From Siphonodentalium dalli (taxonomy: Eukaryota > Mollusca > Scaphopoda > Gadilida > Siphonodentaliidae): a DNA stretch of 64,000 bases. The position numbers and the translations under genes were made by a program. A model generated the notes under the pieces. The model worked only from the letters and a program-made list of their open reading frames with translations. It made no database searches and was not told the DNA's origin. The stretch covers positions 186,921,309-186,985,308 of the forward strand of contig CP136068.1 of the NCBI GenBank assembly GCA_032622095.1, written 5' to 3'. This document shows, in pieces, positions 35,418 through 47,248 of the stretch (within the stretch, counting starts at the first letter, position 1; each line of letters begins with the position of its first letter).

Positions 35418-36617
35418 TTCACCGTGTATTTATTTGAGTTTGATATCAATAAAGAGATGAACATATGACAATGAGAGCTCACATCCAGCAAATATTTATC
35501 AAGGGTCGCAACTGAAAACCAGTGATTATTACCTAAAATTATCTAACCCAACAATTGGACACAACTTCTGGTATATTACCCAACCATTAACCCAACTTTG
35601 GATAACCCAACAATTTGACTAAACGTTTTTGTTTTTGGGTCTCTTTGAAGAAACTAATTCCAGGAAACCACAAGGGTTGTAGCAAGCAATACACAATGGC
35701 ATAAGCCCCGTGTTATTAAACGATTTCTATTACTTGCCAACAGTCATGGAATACTAACTCGAAACGCTGTTTATTTGTTTTACGTTATATGAGAAGTACG
35801 GATCGCAGTACACATCGTACTCGAAATTGGCTGTATTTTCAGGGACATAGAAGCCATATATATAAATACTGAAAATGTCATCTGTTCTGTTTATGTTCAA
35901 AATAATAGCCTGTGTTAGTACTAATTGTATATGAATTACGAAATCATGGCTATATTTAACGACAATTTTGCGCTAGTTGTTTTGATGAAAACACAAAGTG
36001 ATGAATTTTAATGAAGCTATAAAGATCGTTTATCATCAACAAAGCTTGAAGAGATATAGTTCAGATAAGAAATGGGATTTTGACCGCGAGAAAATTTCAG
36101 CAAACTGCATGAACCCCGAAGGGTCAAAACACATGACCATGTTGAAACTGCCGTTCACTTGTTATATTAACATTATGGTATACTTAATTGTAGGATTTGT
36201 TATCATTTAGATTGTTTTAAACAGGCCGACTTGGGTACGATTATGTTAAGCTTTGCCGAAATGCAAAATTAGCCTAAATGCAGTGTTCTCTCAGTTCATC
36301 TGTAATCCAATTTTAGAAAATGAAAGTGGGTCAAACGTACACACTTCTGCTTTGCAAAATTACATGGCGGGATGAATATATTGAAAGTTTGATTTTCTTT
36401 AATTTATAGCGACATAATTCAATTAACAAGTTGAACACATGGTAAGGATAAACAATAATAACATTTACTGAACTTCGTGAATTTTGTCCTTTAATAGCAA
36501 GAGAAATAAATGACATGATGTTCAGTTTTGTGGTCAGATTGTGACTGATGGTAAACAACAGCTCACGAATGCTGAGAAATTCACATTTAGATAGTGAAGT
36601 CAGTTTTTGTGAACAGT
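35418..36617. other. No recognisable gene; relic of a hairpin repeat
   Basis: At about 36078-36155 the phrases TTTTGACCGCGAGAAAATTT, CAGCAAACTGCATGAACCCC and ATGACCATGTTGAA match one arm of the hairpin at 39873-39999. The 70-codon frame at 35998-36210 runs through this relic and is not supported as a gene. Confidence 0.5.
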
Positions 36618-37409
36618 CTATTTATTTGTGTTGGCTTGGTTACTGCCTCCACAAGAAATGTTACAGTTTTTGAAAGAAAGGTTGCAGTTGCCCATCAAAC
36701 CATGGGCTAAAATGTTTGCAGCCTGTGAAATTTTCTCGATGCATGTTAGAGAGGTTTCGATGTGGGCTGTAGCTGTATGTGACATTTCCTTTGCTTTGAT
36801 TGTTGGTAATGCTTGAATTGCAGGAATTTCAGTAGCATTTTCACTGACGACCAAATTGTTGATAACTGCTCATGCGGAAGACATTGACGCTGTTGGTATT
36901 GTTTGAGCATAACGCCGCTCTGTGGAGGTTAGGTGCTCGTGAGTTTCGTTGGCATTTTACTCACACTGCTGTTACCTAATTCTGCAATCAAATCATTTAA
37001 TTATTGCTTCTGTTTTGACGTGAAGTCTCGGTTGTAACTCCGGATTTATGACTCATTTCTATGCCCGAGTAATGGAAGCATAAAGTCTCCAATTGTCATG
37101 TTGAAGGAACTTAAATGAGTTCAATTCCAGTTGAACGTGGAATTAAAAACCTCTTGAAACATTGCGAATGGCAATTAGGTACCAGACTCTTTGGCGGAGT
37201 CTAATCGGAGAGTCTTCACGAGAAAGATTTGTCACTATTTTCTTTAGATCTTGATCCGTTATGATCGCCTTGTGTTTTGTAGGACGCGAGACTCCGGTTT
37301 GCAACATATGTTTCAACTTTGCGGACATGATTTTGTCACTTTCTTTAAAATCCTTATCTTTGATGATGTCGACATCGCGTTTTAAATCTGAAAGATCACG
37401 ATTCAGTGC
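36618..37409 (-). pseudogene. Crypton/DUF3504-type tyrosine recombinase remnant
   Basis: The minus strand from 37409 reads LNRDLSDLKRDVDIIKDKDF and continues with LKHMLQTGVSRPTKHKAI, ITDQDLKKIVTNL, RLRQRVWYLIA and SRGF, then a stop (37145-37143). It continues in frame with FHVQLELNSFKF. A frame shift leads to GHRNES and, after a stop, IRSYNRD, with Tyr at 37036-37034. The order KHK..I...DL, VW, SRG, then GHRNE...IRSY fits the recombinase-derived DUF3504 domain of Crypton transposons and KIAA1958/ZMYM-like proteins, where the last Tyr is the nucleophile. The middle of the domain is deleted. The last open piece (36618-36854) ends in an NCNI motif like the tail of such proteins. Stops and frameshifts show it is dead. 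Confidence 0.62.
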
Positions 37410-37431
37410 TCATCGGAGATTAATAAGTAAT

Positions 37432-37520
37432 GGTTAGAGCACAAGAATTGTTCTTTACCAGAATCAATCGAGTCGAAGACGAGATTTATTCTGGTAAAGA
37501 ACAATTCGCGTGCTCTGACC
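37432..37520. repeat. Hairpin repeat next to the recombinase remnant
   Basis: GGTTAGAGCAC.AGAATTGTTC-type left arm and TTCTGGTAAAGAACAATTCG, then CGTGCTCTGACC, form about 32 bp of near-perfect stem around a 22-base loop. MITE-like; it lies 23 bases upstream of the open recombinase frame. Confidence 0.75.
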
Positions 37521-38338
37521 GTCTTAGAGCACAATTGATCCCACATAATGCAATAAATTGGAAATGTGCCGTGCGCTGACCACGATTGGACACAATAGGC
37601 GGTTTGCCACGCCCAAAAACGTGATTAACATGAACTGATCGCCGTTGAGTGTGAATAGGTATGTCCGAAACAACACGGACTGGTCCCACGTTGAAGCGCC
37701 AGTGCGATGTGTCTGTTATGAGTTGCGGGTGCCTAACAATGGGATAATCATTGAACTATTCCTTCGCCAGCCTTGGGTATTGGTGTCTTTACCAAAAATC
37801 AGGGAACGATTGCAACAATGGGATTGTGCTCTAAGTGTTTTTATGGTACTCTCCAGCAAGATTTTCCGGCATCACTTTTGCTCGTTGTTTTACAAAATAT
37901 ACTTACTCAGTCCAGCAAAGTTACTTATTGGTAATAAATACATAATTCTCTATATTTTAGTGTGATTATATCATAAAATAAAAATAGTGTTACCAATGTT
38001 TCGCTTTATTTTAGTTTTTTTAATGCAAAACCGCAGTTTCGTGTAAGGCAATTTGGATAATTTCGTTTCGAATTTTGCGTCCAATTCGTAGGTCAATGGA
38101 GCAAGTACACTGCGTGTACTTTGTTCGCTTATCGGCACTTTAATTTCTATAATCGAACTGTCGCGAGTCTTTCGTGCATGTGTCAATTTTGGTTGTATGA
38201 GGAATTGTTAGTATGTGGAAGACAATTCGTGTGTCGGACGCAATTGTATTGAAACTAGGCTAATATATGTATATATAGCGTTGGAATGTATCGGCATTAG
38301 ACATAAACATATACCGGCATAACATCAGCTGGTCGACC
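37521..38338. other. No recognisable gene
   Basis: Two frames (37645-37965 plus; 37971-38186 minus) were inspected and show no recognisable domain or splice site. AGAGCACAATTG near 37527 echoes the preceding hairpin. Confidence 0.4.
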
Positions 38339-39491
38339 TACTCCCGTGTGCATTTTGTGAAGAAATATAGCGACTATGATAGTGACCTTGCTTGATATTT
38401 CAGGCACCAGAAAACAAATGTTAGACACCTGGGGGTCGCGATTGGGTGGATTTATGACGTCATCAAGATGGCCGCCATCCAACATTTCAGAGTAGGCACT
38501 GCGTCAGTTTGATTAATAGCTAGTGGTGAATTTATGAAAGGAAATATAATATTTCTCTACATTTGTGATATTATTACAACAAGCTTCACTTTGACAGAAA
38601 AATTGACCACATTAAACCAAGATGGCCGCCAAAATGGCGACCGAAATTCGGAAAATTTATGAATTTCACACTTGTCTCTTAAAACATTCACTATGGTTCA
38701 CCAACTTTACAAATTATACCATAAGTCCATGGTCTTCCGCGAACAGGGAGCGCATATATGTATATATATTCACTTTTCCCCAGCACATGAGTGATATCAA
38801 CAACAATTTGACAGATTTGGGTGATTTCTCCATTTTGGCAGCCATCTTGGCCGCCATCTTAAACGAAGATGCATTATTTTCATGTAATTATATGGCAATT
38901 CACATATTTAAAACAGTTTTACATTATCTTCATCAAATTCAGTTATTTTCTGTTTAACACTTAGCTAGAATCACACAATTGAATTTTGGTTAACTTTCAT
39001 AGCACATTTTTGAATTCACATATTAAAGATATTTGGCAGGAATGAGATCCGAAATACGACATAATATGTTGTCGAAATGGTTGAATACTAGAATTTATTC
39101 AAATTTAGGTCGCTATTAGCCACCAATTTTAAACATCAGCTAATGATTCAAGAGGAAAGTGTGAAAAATAATCAATTTTCGAATTTTGGTCGCCATTTTG
39201 GCGGCCATCTTGATTTATTATGGCCACTTATTCTGTCAAGTTGAAGTATGGTGTATCAGTTTCACATCAGTGGTGAGATATTCAATTTTCTATCATAAAT
39301 TCACTATTAGCTATTAATCAAACTGCCTCAGTGCATACTCTGAAATTTTGGATGGTGGCCATCTTGATGACGTCATACATCCACCCAGTCGCGACCCCCA
39401 GATGTCTAACAATTGTTTTCTGGTGCCTGAGATATCAAGCAACGTCACTAGCATAGTCGCTATATTTCTTCACAAAATGCACACGGGAGTA
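38339..39491. mobile_element. Inverted-repeat element with ATGGC-rich arms (1.15 kb)
   Basis: The left end TACTCCCGTGTGCATTTTGT is mirrored at 39491. The arms are about 390 bp each (about 38339-38720 and 39100-39491), mirrored through GCGACTAT, GGTGCCTGA/TCAGGCACC, ATGACGTCATC and AAGATGGCCGCCAAAATGGC. The centre has a further pair of GCCATCTTGG motifs at 38833. The inner arm resembles the giant element's ATGGC-rich segment. There is no transposase; the frame at 38622-38957 begins in the ATGGC motif and is not accepted. Confidence 0.82.
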
Positions 39492-39872
39492 CATAAGAGC
39501 CTCTACTATACTCAGTAGAGTTTGATCATTTTCCTTGCCGCTACAAATAATCCCCCGACCTCACACATATCGCATTATGGTAGAACGGCGTGTTGTCAAT
39601 TGTTGGTTTCTGATATTATCATTCTTAAAATCAACACGTCTACATTCATTACAGTCTAAACAAGACATTTCGTCATATGTGTATACTTTACTGTGAACAT
39701 GCGTTTTTCCGCTCTCCGTCAATGGATTCTCCGTCAATGTTTGGTTTTCTAAACAGCGATGATTCGAATTGTCCGAACTGAACTCCATGCGTTCATTTAA
39801 AGTTGAGTAAATAGTGCGAAAGACAGACAAGCCTAGTTCATAATGAATTTAAGTATATACATATAAATAATA
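39492..39872. other. No supported gene
   Basis: A minus-strand frame of 89 codons (39561-39830) has unbiased composition but no recognisable domain, signal peptide or clear splice site. Confidence 0.4.
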
Positions 39873-39999
39873 AACGGTGGATTCAACGTGGTCATGGGTT
39901 TTGACCGCGATAAAAATGCAGCAGACTCCTTTGGGGTTCATGCAGTTTGCTGAAATTTTCTCGCGGTCAAATTCCCATGACCACATTGAATCCGCCGTT
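39873..39999. repeat. Hairpin MITE
   Basis: AACGGTGGATTCAACGTGGT, then CATGGGTTTTGACCGCGA, is mirrored by TCGCGGTCAAATTCCCATGA, then CCACATTGAATCCGCCGTT. The arms are about 40 bp with a 50-base loop. One arm recurs at about 36078-36155. Confidence 0.8.
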
Positions 40000-41121
40000 C
40001 ATTTCGTATATGAACACATTCACAGAGTGGTGTGTCTATCGTAACGCTATGGGGAAATCGGAAGCCATGCATATTAGTTGTATGTGAATATAATTATATT
40101 ATCTTACGGACCCCCATGTGCCCGCGAGTTGTGTATTATGATCATTTCTAATTCCCAGTTATTAACAAAATGTGACGCAAATATAATAAAATACTGTAAT
40201 ATCTGAGATTCACGCGGTGGATTATAACATACACATGACACGTTATGTATTATTATCCTTCCGATGTATTCAGGGGTACATGTATGTTTTCATACCAATA
40301 TATATAGCATGGATGCGACACTCAATGTGCATGATTGTATTGTACCACACATCACTAGCTACATTAGTGATAGAACATGCATGGTGATGAGCGTAATTTG
40401 CGATATTTATTGTGCAAGCATAGCAGCGATTACTCCGTGTCGTGGTAATCAAGCGGATGATAGTGTAAAAATATTCCGTACATGTCGACCAAATACCATT
40501 GTAGTGTAAAGGGTTCCGAAATAAACAATTGAAAAGCAGGTGGGTAATCAGGGTACATTGTATTGTTCTGTACCGGTTTGAGTTACCAGGGTGTGTAGAT
40601 CCGAGCAATTATAGGTTTCGCGATTTTACGAGATAGAACAATTATTTAGCTACAAAACTATCGTGTGCGGGTTTTCATCAATACACTAAAAAATGAGGTC
40701 GGGGCTATTGAGCACCTGGCCGGGCAAGTCTTTCAACTATAACATATTTGACGCACATTTCTATGACACTCTGGTTGAAGACACGTTTGAAATAATAGTC
40801 CTAAAACATAAGACTAACCTCTGATATCACACATATTAACTTAAAAGTGATTTAAAACTTCTTAAACATTTCCTGTCACCTTTCGTGAACAATTATACCA
40901 GTTTTCAGCAGCTCGTGATAACTTGTCTCAATGACTCAACATGTGCAGATGATACCCACGACGAATAAGTATAGAACGTCGAGGGAATAGGCAGGCCGTC
41001 TATAATTGAACTTGAACTATGATATTCATATTCGAAATTATTAAGTTGCGTAACAAAATCAAGATGCAAAACATTTGGCTGTTGATCTCTGTCATATATT
41101 TTTAATGTTTTGTTATTACTA
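40000..41121. other. No recognisable gene
   Basis: Overlapping frames on both strands at 40264-40608 were inspected. Neither has a domain, and the strand cannot be decided, so no gene is called. Confidence 0.4.
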
Positions 41122-41619
41122 TTATATATATTTTTTCAGTATCCTTTCTGTCAACCGCACCCCTTGAACTAGACCCAATTCAGTCAGTCCATGCAGGTAG
41201 TACCATTTGCATGACTTGGGTTTAAATGTTTCAGTCAGTCCATGCATGTAGTACCATTTGCATGGCTTGGGTTTAAATGTTTCAGTCAGTCCATGCAGGT
41301 AGTACCATATGCATGGCTTGGGTTTAAATGTTTCAGTCAGTCCATGCAGGTAGTACCATTTGCATGGCTTGGGTTTAAATGTTTCAGTCAGTCCTTGCCG
41401 GAAATTCCATTTGCACGGCTTGGGTTCAAAAGTTTCAGTGAGTACAGACAGCGAATTCCATTTGCACGGCTTGGGTTTAAATGTTCCAACTGGTACCTCA
41501 ACCGATACCCATGAACTGTTGAACTGATGGCCAGTGTACGTAGTCCCGAAACTTTGACTAAAAGTTGAGAAATATTCTACGTCTGTCCTGAAAAAACCAA
41601 TACAGTCCACGGTGATCAT
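41122..41619 (-). CDS. Candidate 165-residue repeat protein (doubtful)
   Basis: The frame starts with a 50-residue non-repeat part, then six or seven 17-residue repeats (TETFKPKPCKWYYLHGL and variants), then a 20-residue tail. Each repeat keeps K-P-K-x-C-x-W. Because the DNA unit is 51 bp (17 codons), the frame stays open by arithmetic, and the opposite strand is also open over 41242-41514. There is no signal peptide, no known domain, and no promoter or splice evidence. It may be just a minisatellite. Confidence 0.22.
   Translation of the reverse strand: MITVDCIGFFRTDVEYFSTFSQSFGTTYTGHQFNSSWVSVEVPVGTFKPKPCKWNSLSVLTETFEPKPCKWNFRQGLTETFKPKPCKWYYLHGLTETFKPKPCIWYYLHGLTETFKPKPCKWYYMHGLTETFKPKSCKWYYLHGLTELGLVQGVRLTERILKKYI
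41167..41480. repeat. 51-bp minisatellite, about six copies
   Basis: Period 51: CAGTCAGTCCATGCAGGTAG, then TACCATTTGCATGGCTTGGG, then TTTAAATGTTT. The first four copies are nearly identical; the last two (about 41387-41480) diverge (CCTTGCCGGAAATTCC, AGTACAGACAGCGAATTCC). Confidence 0.92.
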
Positions 41620-41689
41620 ACTTGTTGCAAAATCAAACTATCCAACCTATGTTTTGTCCCACTGTTGAATATTTTGACCACATCCGGAG

Positions 41690-44600
41690 GCTAGTCACCC
41701 CAAGCCGATCGTACGTCAGGAGAATTTGAGAGGTTATTCACCCCAAACCGATCGTACATTAGGTGATTTTGAGAGGTTAGTCACCCCAAATCCATTGTAC
41801 GTCAGGAGACTTTGAGAGGTTAGTCACCCCAAATCCCTTGCACGTCAGGAGACTTTGAGAGGTTAGTCACCCCAAATCGATCGTACGTCAGGAGGTTAGT
41901 CACCACAAACCGATCTTACCGATCTTACTTCAGGAGACTGTTATAGGTTAGGCATCATAAACCCATTGTACGTCAATATACTTTGAGAGGTTAGCAACCC
42001 CAAACCGATCATACGTCATGAGACTTTGAGAGGTTGGTCACCCCAAACCGATCGTACGTCATGAGACTTTGAGATGTTAGTTACCCCAAATCGATCGTAC
42101 GTCAGGAGACTTTGAGAGGTTAGTTATCCCGAATCGATCGTACATCAGGAGACTTTGAGAGGTTAGTTACCCCGAATCGATCGTACATCAGGAGACTTTG
42201 AGATGTTAGTTACCTCGACTCGATCGTACGTCAGGAGACTTTGAGAGGTTAGTAATCCCGAATCGATCGTAAATCAGGAGACTTTGAGAGGTTAGTTACC
42301 CCGAATCGATCGTACGTCAGGAGACTTTGAGATGTTAGTCATCCCGAATCGATCGTACGTCAGGAGACTTTGATATGTTAGTTACCCCGAATCGATCGTA
42401 CGTCAGGAGACTTTGAGAGGTTAGTTACCCCGAATCGATCGTACGTCAGGAGACTTTGAGAGGTTAGTTACCCCGAATCGATCGTACGTCAGGAGACTTT
42501 GAGATGTTAGTCATCCCAAATCTATCGTACGTCAGGAGACTTTGAGATGTTAGTCATCCCAAATCGATCGAACGTCAGGAGACTTTGAGATGTTAGTCAT
42601 CCCAAATCGATCGTACGTCATGAGACTTTGAGATGTTAGTCATCCCAAATCGATCGTACGTCATGAGACTTTGAGAGGTTAGTCACCCCGAACCGATCGT
42701 ACGTCATGAGACTTTGAGATGTTAGTTACCCCGAATCGATCGTACGTCAGGAGACTTTGAGATGTTAGTTACCCCGAATCGATCGTACGTCAGGAGACTT
42801 TGAGATGTTAGTCATCCCGAATCGATCGTACGTCAGGAGACTTTGAGATGTTAGTCATCCCGAATCGATCGTACGTCAGGTGACTTTGAGAGGTTAGTTA
42901 CCCCAAATCGATCGTACGTCAGGAGACTTTGAGATGTTAGTTATCCCGAATCGATCGTACGTCAGGAGACTTTGAGATGTTAGTTACCCCAAATCGATCG
43001 TACGTCAGGAGACTTTGAGATGTTAGTCATCCCGAATCGATCGTACGTCAGGAGACTTTGAGAGGTTATTCATCCCGAATCGATCGTACGTCAGGAGACT
43101 TTGAGAGGTTAGTTACCCCGAATCGATCGTGCGTCAGGAGACTTTGAGATGTTAGTCACCCCGAATCGATCGTACGTCAGGAGACTTTGAGATGTTAGTC
43201 ATCCCAAATCGATCGTACGTCTGGAGACTTTGAGATGTTAGTCATCCCAAATCGATCGTACGTCTGGAGACTTTGAGATGTTAGTCATCCCAAATCGATC
43301 GTACGTCTGGAGACTTTGAGATGTTAGTCATCCCAAATCGATCGTACGTCTGGAGACTTTGAGATGTTAGTCATCCCAAATCGATCGTACGTCAGGAGAC
43401 TTTGAGATGTTAGTCATCCCAAATCGATCGTACGTCTGGAGACTTTGAGATGTTAGTCATCCCGAATCGATCGTACGTCATGAGACTTTGAGATGTTAGT
43501 CATCCCGAATCGAGCGTACGTCAGGAGACTTTGAGATGTTAGTCATCCCAAATCGATCGTACGTCATGAGACTTTGAGATGTTAGTTACCCAGAATCGAT
43601 CGTACGTCAGGAGAATTTGAGATGTTAGTTACCCCGAATCGATCGTACGTCAGGAGACTTTGAGATGTTAGTCATCCCGAATCGAGCGTACGTCAGGAGA
43701 CTTTGAGATGTTAGTCATCCCAAATCGATCGTACGTCATGAGACTTTGAGATGTTAGTCATCCCAAATCGATCGTACGTCATGAGACTTTGAGATGTTAG
43801 TTACCCCGAATCGATCGTACGTCAGGAGACTTTGAGAGGTTAGTCACCCCGAATCGATCGTACGTCATGAGACTTTGAGATGTTAGTTACCCCGAATCGA
43901 TTGTACGTCATGAGACTTTGAGAGGTTAGTCATCCCGAATCGATCGTACGTCAGGTGACTTTGAGAGGTTAGTTACCCCAAATCGATCGTACGTCAGGAG
44001 ACTTTGAGATGTTAGTCATCCCGAATCGATCGTACGTCAGGAGACTTTGAGATGTTAGTCATCCCAAACCGATCGTACGTCAGGAGACTTTGAGATGTTA
44101 GTCATCCCAAACCGATCTTACGTCAGGAGACTTTGAGAGGTTAGTCACCCCGAATCGATCGTACGTCAGGAGACTTTGAGATGTTAGTCATCCCAAACCG
44201 ATCTTACGTCAGGAGACTTTGAGAGGTTAGTCACCCCGAATCGATCGTACGTCATGAGACTTTGAGATGTTAGTTACCCCGAATCGATTGTACGTCATGA
44301 GACTTTGAGAGGTTCATCATCCCGAATCGATCGTACGTCAGGAGACTTTGAGATGTTAGTTACCCCGAATCGATTGTACGTCATGAGACTTTGAGAGGTT
44401 CATCATCCCGAATCGATCGTACGTCAGGAGAATTTGAGATGTTAGTTACCCCAAATCGATCGTACGCCATGAGACTTTGAGATGTTAGTCATCCCGAATC
44501 GATCGTACGTCTGGAGACTTTGAGATGTTAGTTACCCCAAACCGATCGTACGTCATGAGACTTTGAGATGTTAGTTACCCCGAATCGATCGTACGTCAGG

Positions 44601-45275
44601 AGACTTTGAGATGTTAGTCATCCCGAATCGATCGTACGTCTGGAGACTTTGAGATGTTAGTTACCCCAAACCGATCGTACGTCATGAGACTTTGAGATGT
44701 TAGTCATCCCAAATCGATCGTACGGCATGAGACTTTGAGATGTTAGTTACCCCGAATCGATCGTACGCCATGAGACTTTGAGAGGTTAGTTACCCCAAAC
44801 CGATCGTACGTCAGGTGACTTTGAGAGGTTAGTCATCCCGAATCGATCGTACATCAGGAGACTTTGAGATGTTAGTCATCCCAAACCGATCGTACGCCAT
44901 GAGACTTTGAGAGGTTAGTCACCCCAAACCGATCGTACGTCAGGTGACTTTGAGAGGTTAGTCACCCCAAATCGATCGTACGTCAGGAGACTTTGAGATG
45001 TTAGTCATCCCAAATCGATCGTACGTCATGAGACTTTGAGATGTTAGTCATCCCAAATCGATCGTACGTCAAGTGACTTTGAGAGGTTAGTCAACCCAAA
45101 CCGATCGTACGTCAGGTGACTGAGAGTTTAGTCACCCCAAATCTATCGTACGTTAGTCACCCAAAACCGATCGTACGTCAGGAGACTTTGAGAGGTAAGG
45201 CACCCGAACCGATCGTACGTCAGGTGACTTTGAGAGGTCAGTCACCTCAAACCGATCGTACGTCGGGAGACTTTG
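41690..45275 (+). repeat. 43-bp satellite array, about 83 copies
   Basis: The unit is AGGTTAGTCACCCCGAATCG, then ATCGTACGTCAGGAGACTTT, then GAG. It contains the overlapping palindromes ATCGAT, CGATCG and CGTACG. Variable sites are G/A in CCC(G/A)AAT, TCATCCC / TTACCCC / TCACCCC, AGGAG / ATGAG / TGGAG, and GATG / GAGG. Edges (41690-42000, 45070-45275) are more diverged than the middle, as expected of an array homogenised by unequal exchange. No coding sequence. Confidence 0.97.
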
Positions 45276-45639
45276 AGAAATTATAATCGTTATTCATTGG
45301 ACAAAGCATTGAAATGATCGTCGACAAAACTAATTCGGAACTAGGGGCAACCAGATCGTAAAATTCCAGACGTGTGCTAACCCTTGGTCTGTGGAGATAC
45401 ACAATTTGCGTATGAATGTCAGTAATGAACGTCAGTAAACTTGGGCTTACATATGTAGCCAGAAAATAAGCGCCATATATGTGAGCACAAATACCATGCA
45501 TTAACATTACCATTACTTAATATTCCAAAATGGAATGTAATGCATTACCATTATTTTAGAGAGTAGTACATTACAATTCCGTAATTTCTTGTTCGATTGG
45601 ATAAAGTATGACAATCTGAATAGTTATGTGAACGTTACC

Positions 45640-45955
45640 AAACCCACCTGGTGGTTTGCGCTCCACAATAAATCTAATAATATTTGCTTTTGAATGTTTC
45701 CCGCTATTGAACTAGGTCGATAAATACTTGTGTTACCATCTATCATCATTATATGTCCCGCAAGAGCATTGAAGTAACTTTGAACACAATGTTTGGGAAA
45801 TTGGGACCTCAAAAATAAAAACAGCCTCATACACGGCATGGAACAGAAAAGAGCGTTCCGTGTTATTCTATTCCTGATATGGTAGAAACATAGAACGTTG
45901 ATGTTACTTCTGTGCACAAAGTGACCATGCATGGTAAGTATTTTACGGGCGTACC
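45640..45955 (-). repeat. Dispersed repeat R3, first copy
   Basis: The reverse complement matches 49290-49620: TTTCTACCATATCAGGAATA, ACACGGAACGCTCTTTTCTG, TATCGACCTA and TGGAGTGCAGACCGCCA-like. Both copies contain an open stretch reading FYH(I/V)RNR(I/L)TRNALFCS, but the wider frames share little and stop soon. A more distant relative (CATATCAGGAATTCACCAAC, then AAGAACGCTCTTTATG) is at about 54095-54130. Confidence 0.65.
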
Positions 45956-47032
45956 TAACTAGGGTTCGATTGGTTCAGATAACCCCGTTCTGGAAAGGAC
46001 AATGCTATATTGCCCGACCAAAATATGTATTCGGTTTAGAGAAGAGACAACAATATCATGTCACATCTGCCAGTTACAATCACCATAAACAAACAGAATA
46101 TTAAAATATAGACATATTTTGTTCATGTACCAATAATAAATAGTGCATAAATAGCATGTTATTGTCAAAATCACCGACAGTGTTAATAACAAAAGTCATG
46201 TTATGTTACAGTACAGTGTGTAAAGAGTGTGCGATAAGCAAAACACTCAACATCGGGAAGATCTGAATACGTGAAATTTGGTAAAACTGTACCATGTTGT
46301 TTATAACATACCGTTAATATAGGTCTCGCAAAACCTCACCACTAACTAGTCTGGTATTGGATGGGTCACAGTGAATCAATGTCCCCCCAAAAAATCACCA
46401 CGGTGTTGAGTGATTTATTTATCGCACACTTTTGTTTCCTGTGTATAAGCAAAAGCTCCGCTCGCACAAATGTGTTTTGTGGATAATATCGTAAATATGC
46501 ATACTATCATTATACTATTTTATTAGTATTTTCTTGAGGACATTTTCTTAATTTGATAACCTTTATTTCTAAATTGTGATCAGCAGCGCAGCCAATGCCT
46601 TTGACGGTGTGGATGGAATAACACAGAGAAGCGAGAAGCAGCATACGGTCGGGACATAGCGAACTGGAGAATTCAGTGTTTGATGGTGCCCACATCATAA
46701 TGAGCAATGGGGGAAGCCACATTGTCCTGGGCCCGCACACTAAGTACCTTACCTTGCTCATCGGAAGAATCAGCATGAGTTCGGAACATGTCGCACTAAT
46801 CTATTGATGTTGAGACTTGCCTATGATATGCATACATCGTACATGAAATACCATGCAGTGGTTCGAGCAATGCCCGATCAATGACCACTGGGACACATTT
46901 AGTATGTTCAACAGCCACAGCGCTATACCCATCAATAAACCACCCTCAAACTATCGTCATGCTTTAAAACTAGTCGATACCATTACCATTACTTTTTTGC
47001 ATTACAATTGCCATTATTTCCAACTTTTATCA
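45956..47032. other. No recognisable gene
   Basis: The 88-codon minus-strand frame at 46510-46776 has no domain I recognise. No array. Confidence 0.35.
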
Positions 47033-47248
47033 TTTGTATGTGTACCCATGCCATACAATATAATGAACTATACAATTTGTATGTGTACCCATGCCATACA
47101 ATATAATAAACTATACAATTTGTATGTGTACCCATACCATACAATATAATAAACTATACAATTTGTATGTGTACCCATACCATACAATATAATAAACTAT
47201 ACAATTTGTATGTGTACCCATACCATACAATATAATAAACTATACAAT
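47033..47248 (+). repeat. 43-bp minisatellite, five copies
   Basis: Period 43: TGTATGTGTACCCATACCAT, then ACAATATAATAAACTATACA, then ATT. Copies are almost identical (ATGCC / ATACC, one ATGAAC). It is unrelated in sequence to the 43-bp satellite at 41690-45275. Confidence 0.93.

Noticed and set aside
37971-38186. 71-codon minus-strand frame, Lys/Thr/Ser-rich
   Set aside because: Composition is plausible, but there is no domain, splice site or neighbour evidence.
39561-39830. 89-codon minus-strand frame with CLDCNEC
   Set aside because: Four Cys but no recognisable finger spacing, and no clear donor or promoter. It could be an exon but cannot be supported.
40264-40608. Overlapping 81- and 112-codon frames on opposite strands
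   Set aside because: Neither strand has a domain or splice evidence, and mutual overlap makes chance likely.
46510-46776. 88-codon minus-strand frame containing CPDRMLLLASLCYSIH
   Set aside because: No known domain, and surrounding sequence gives no gene structure.
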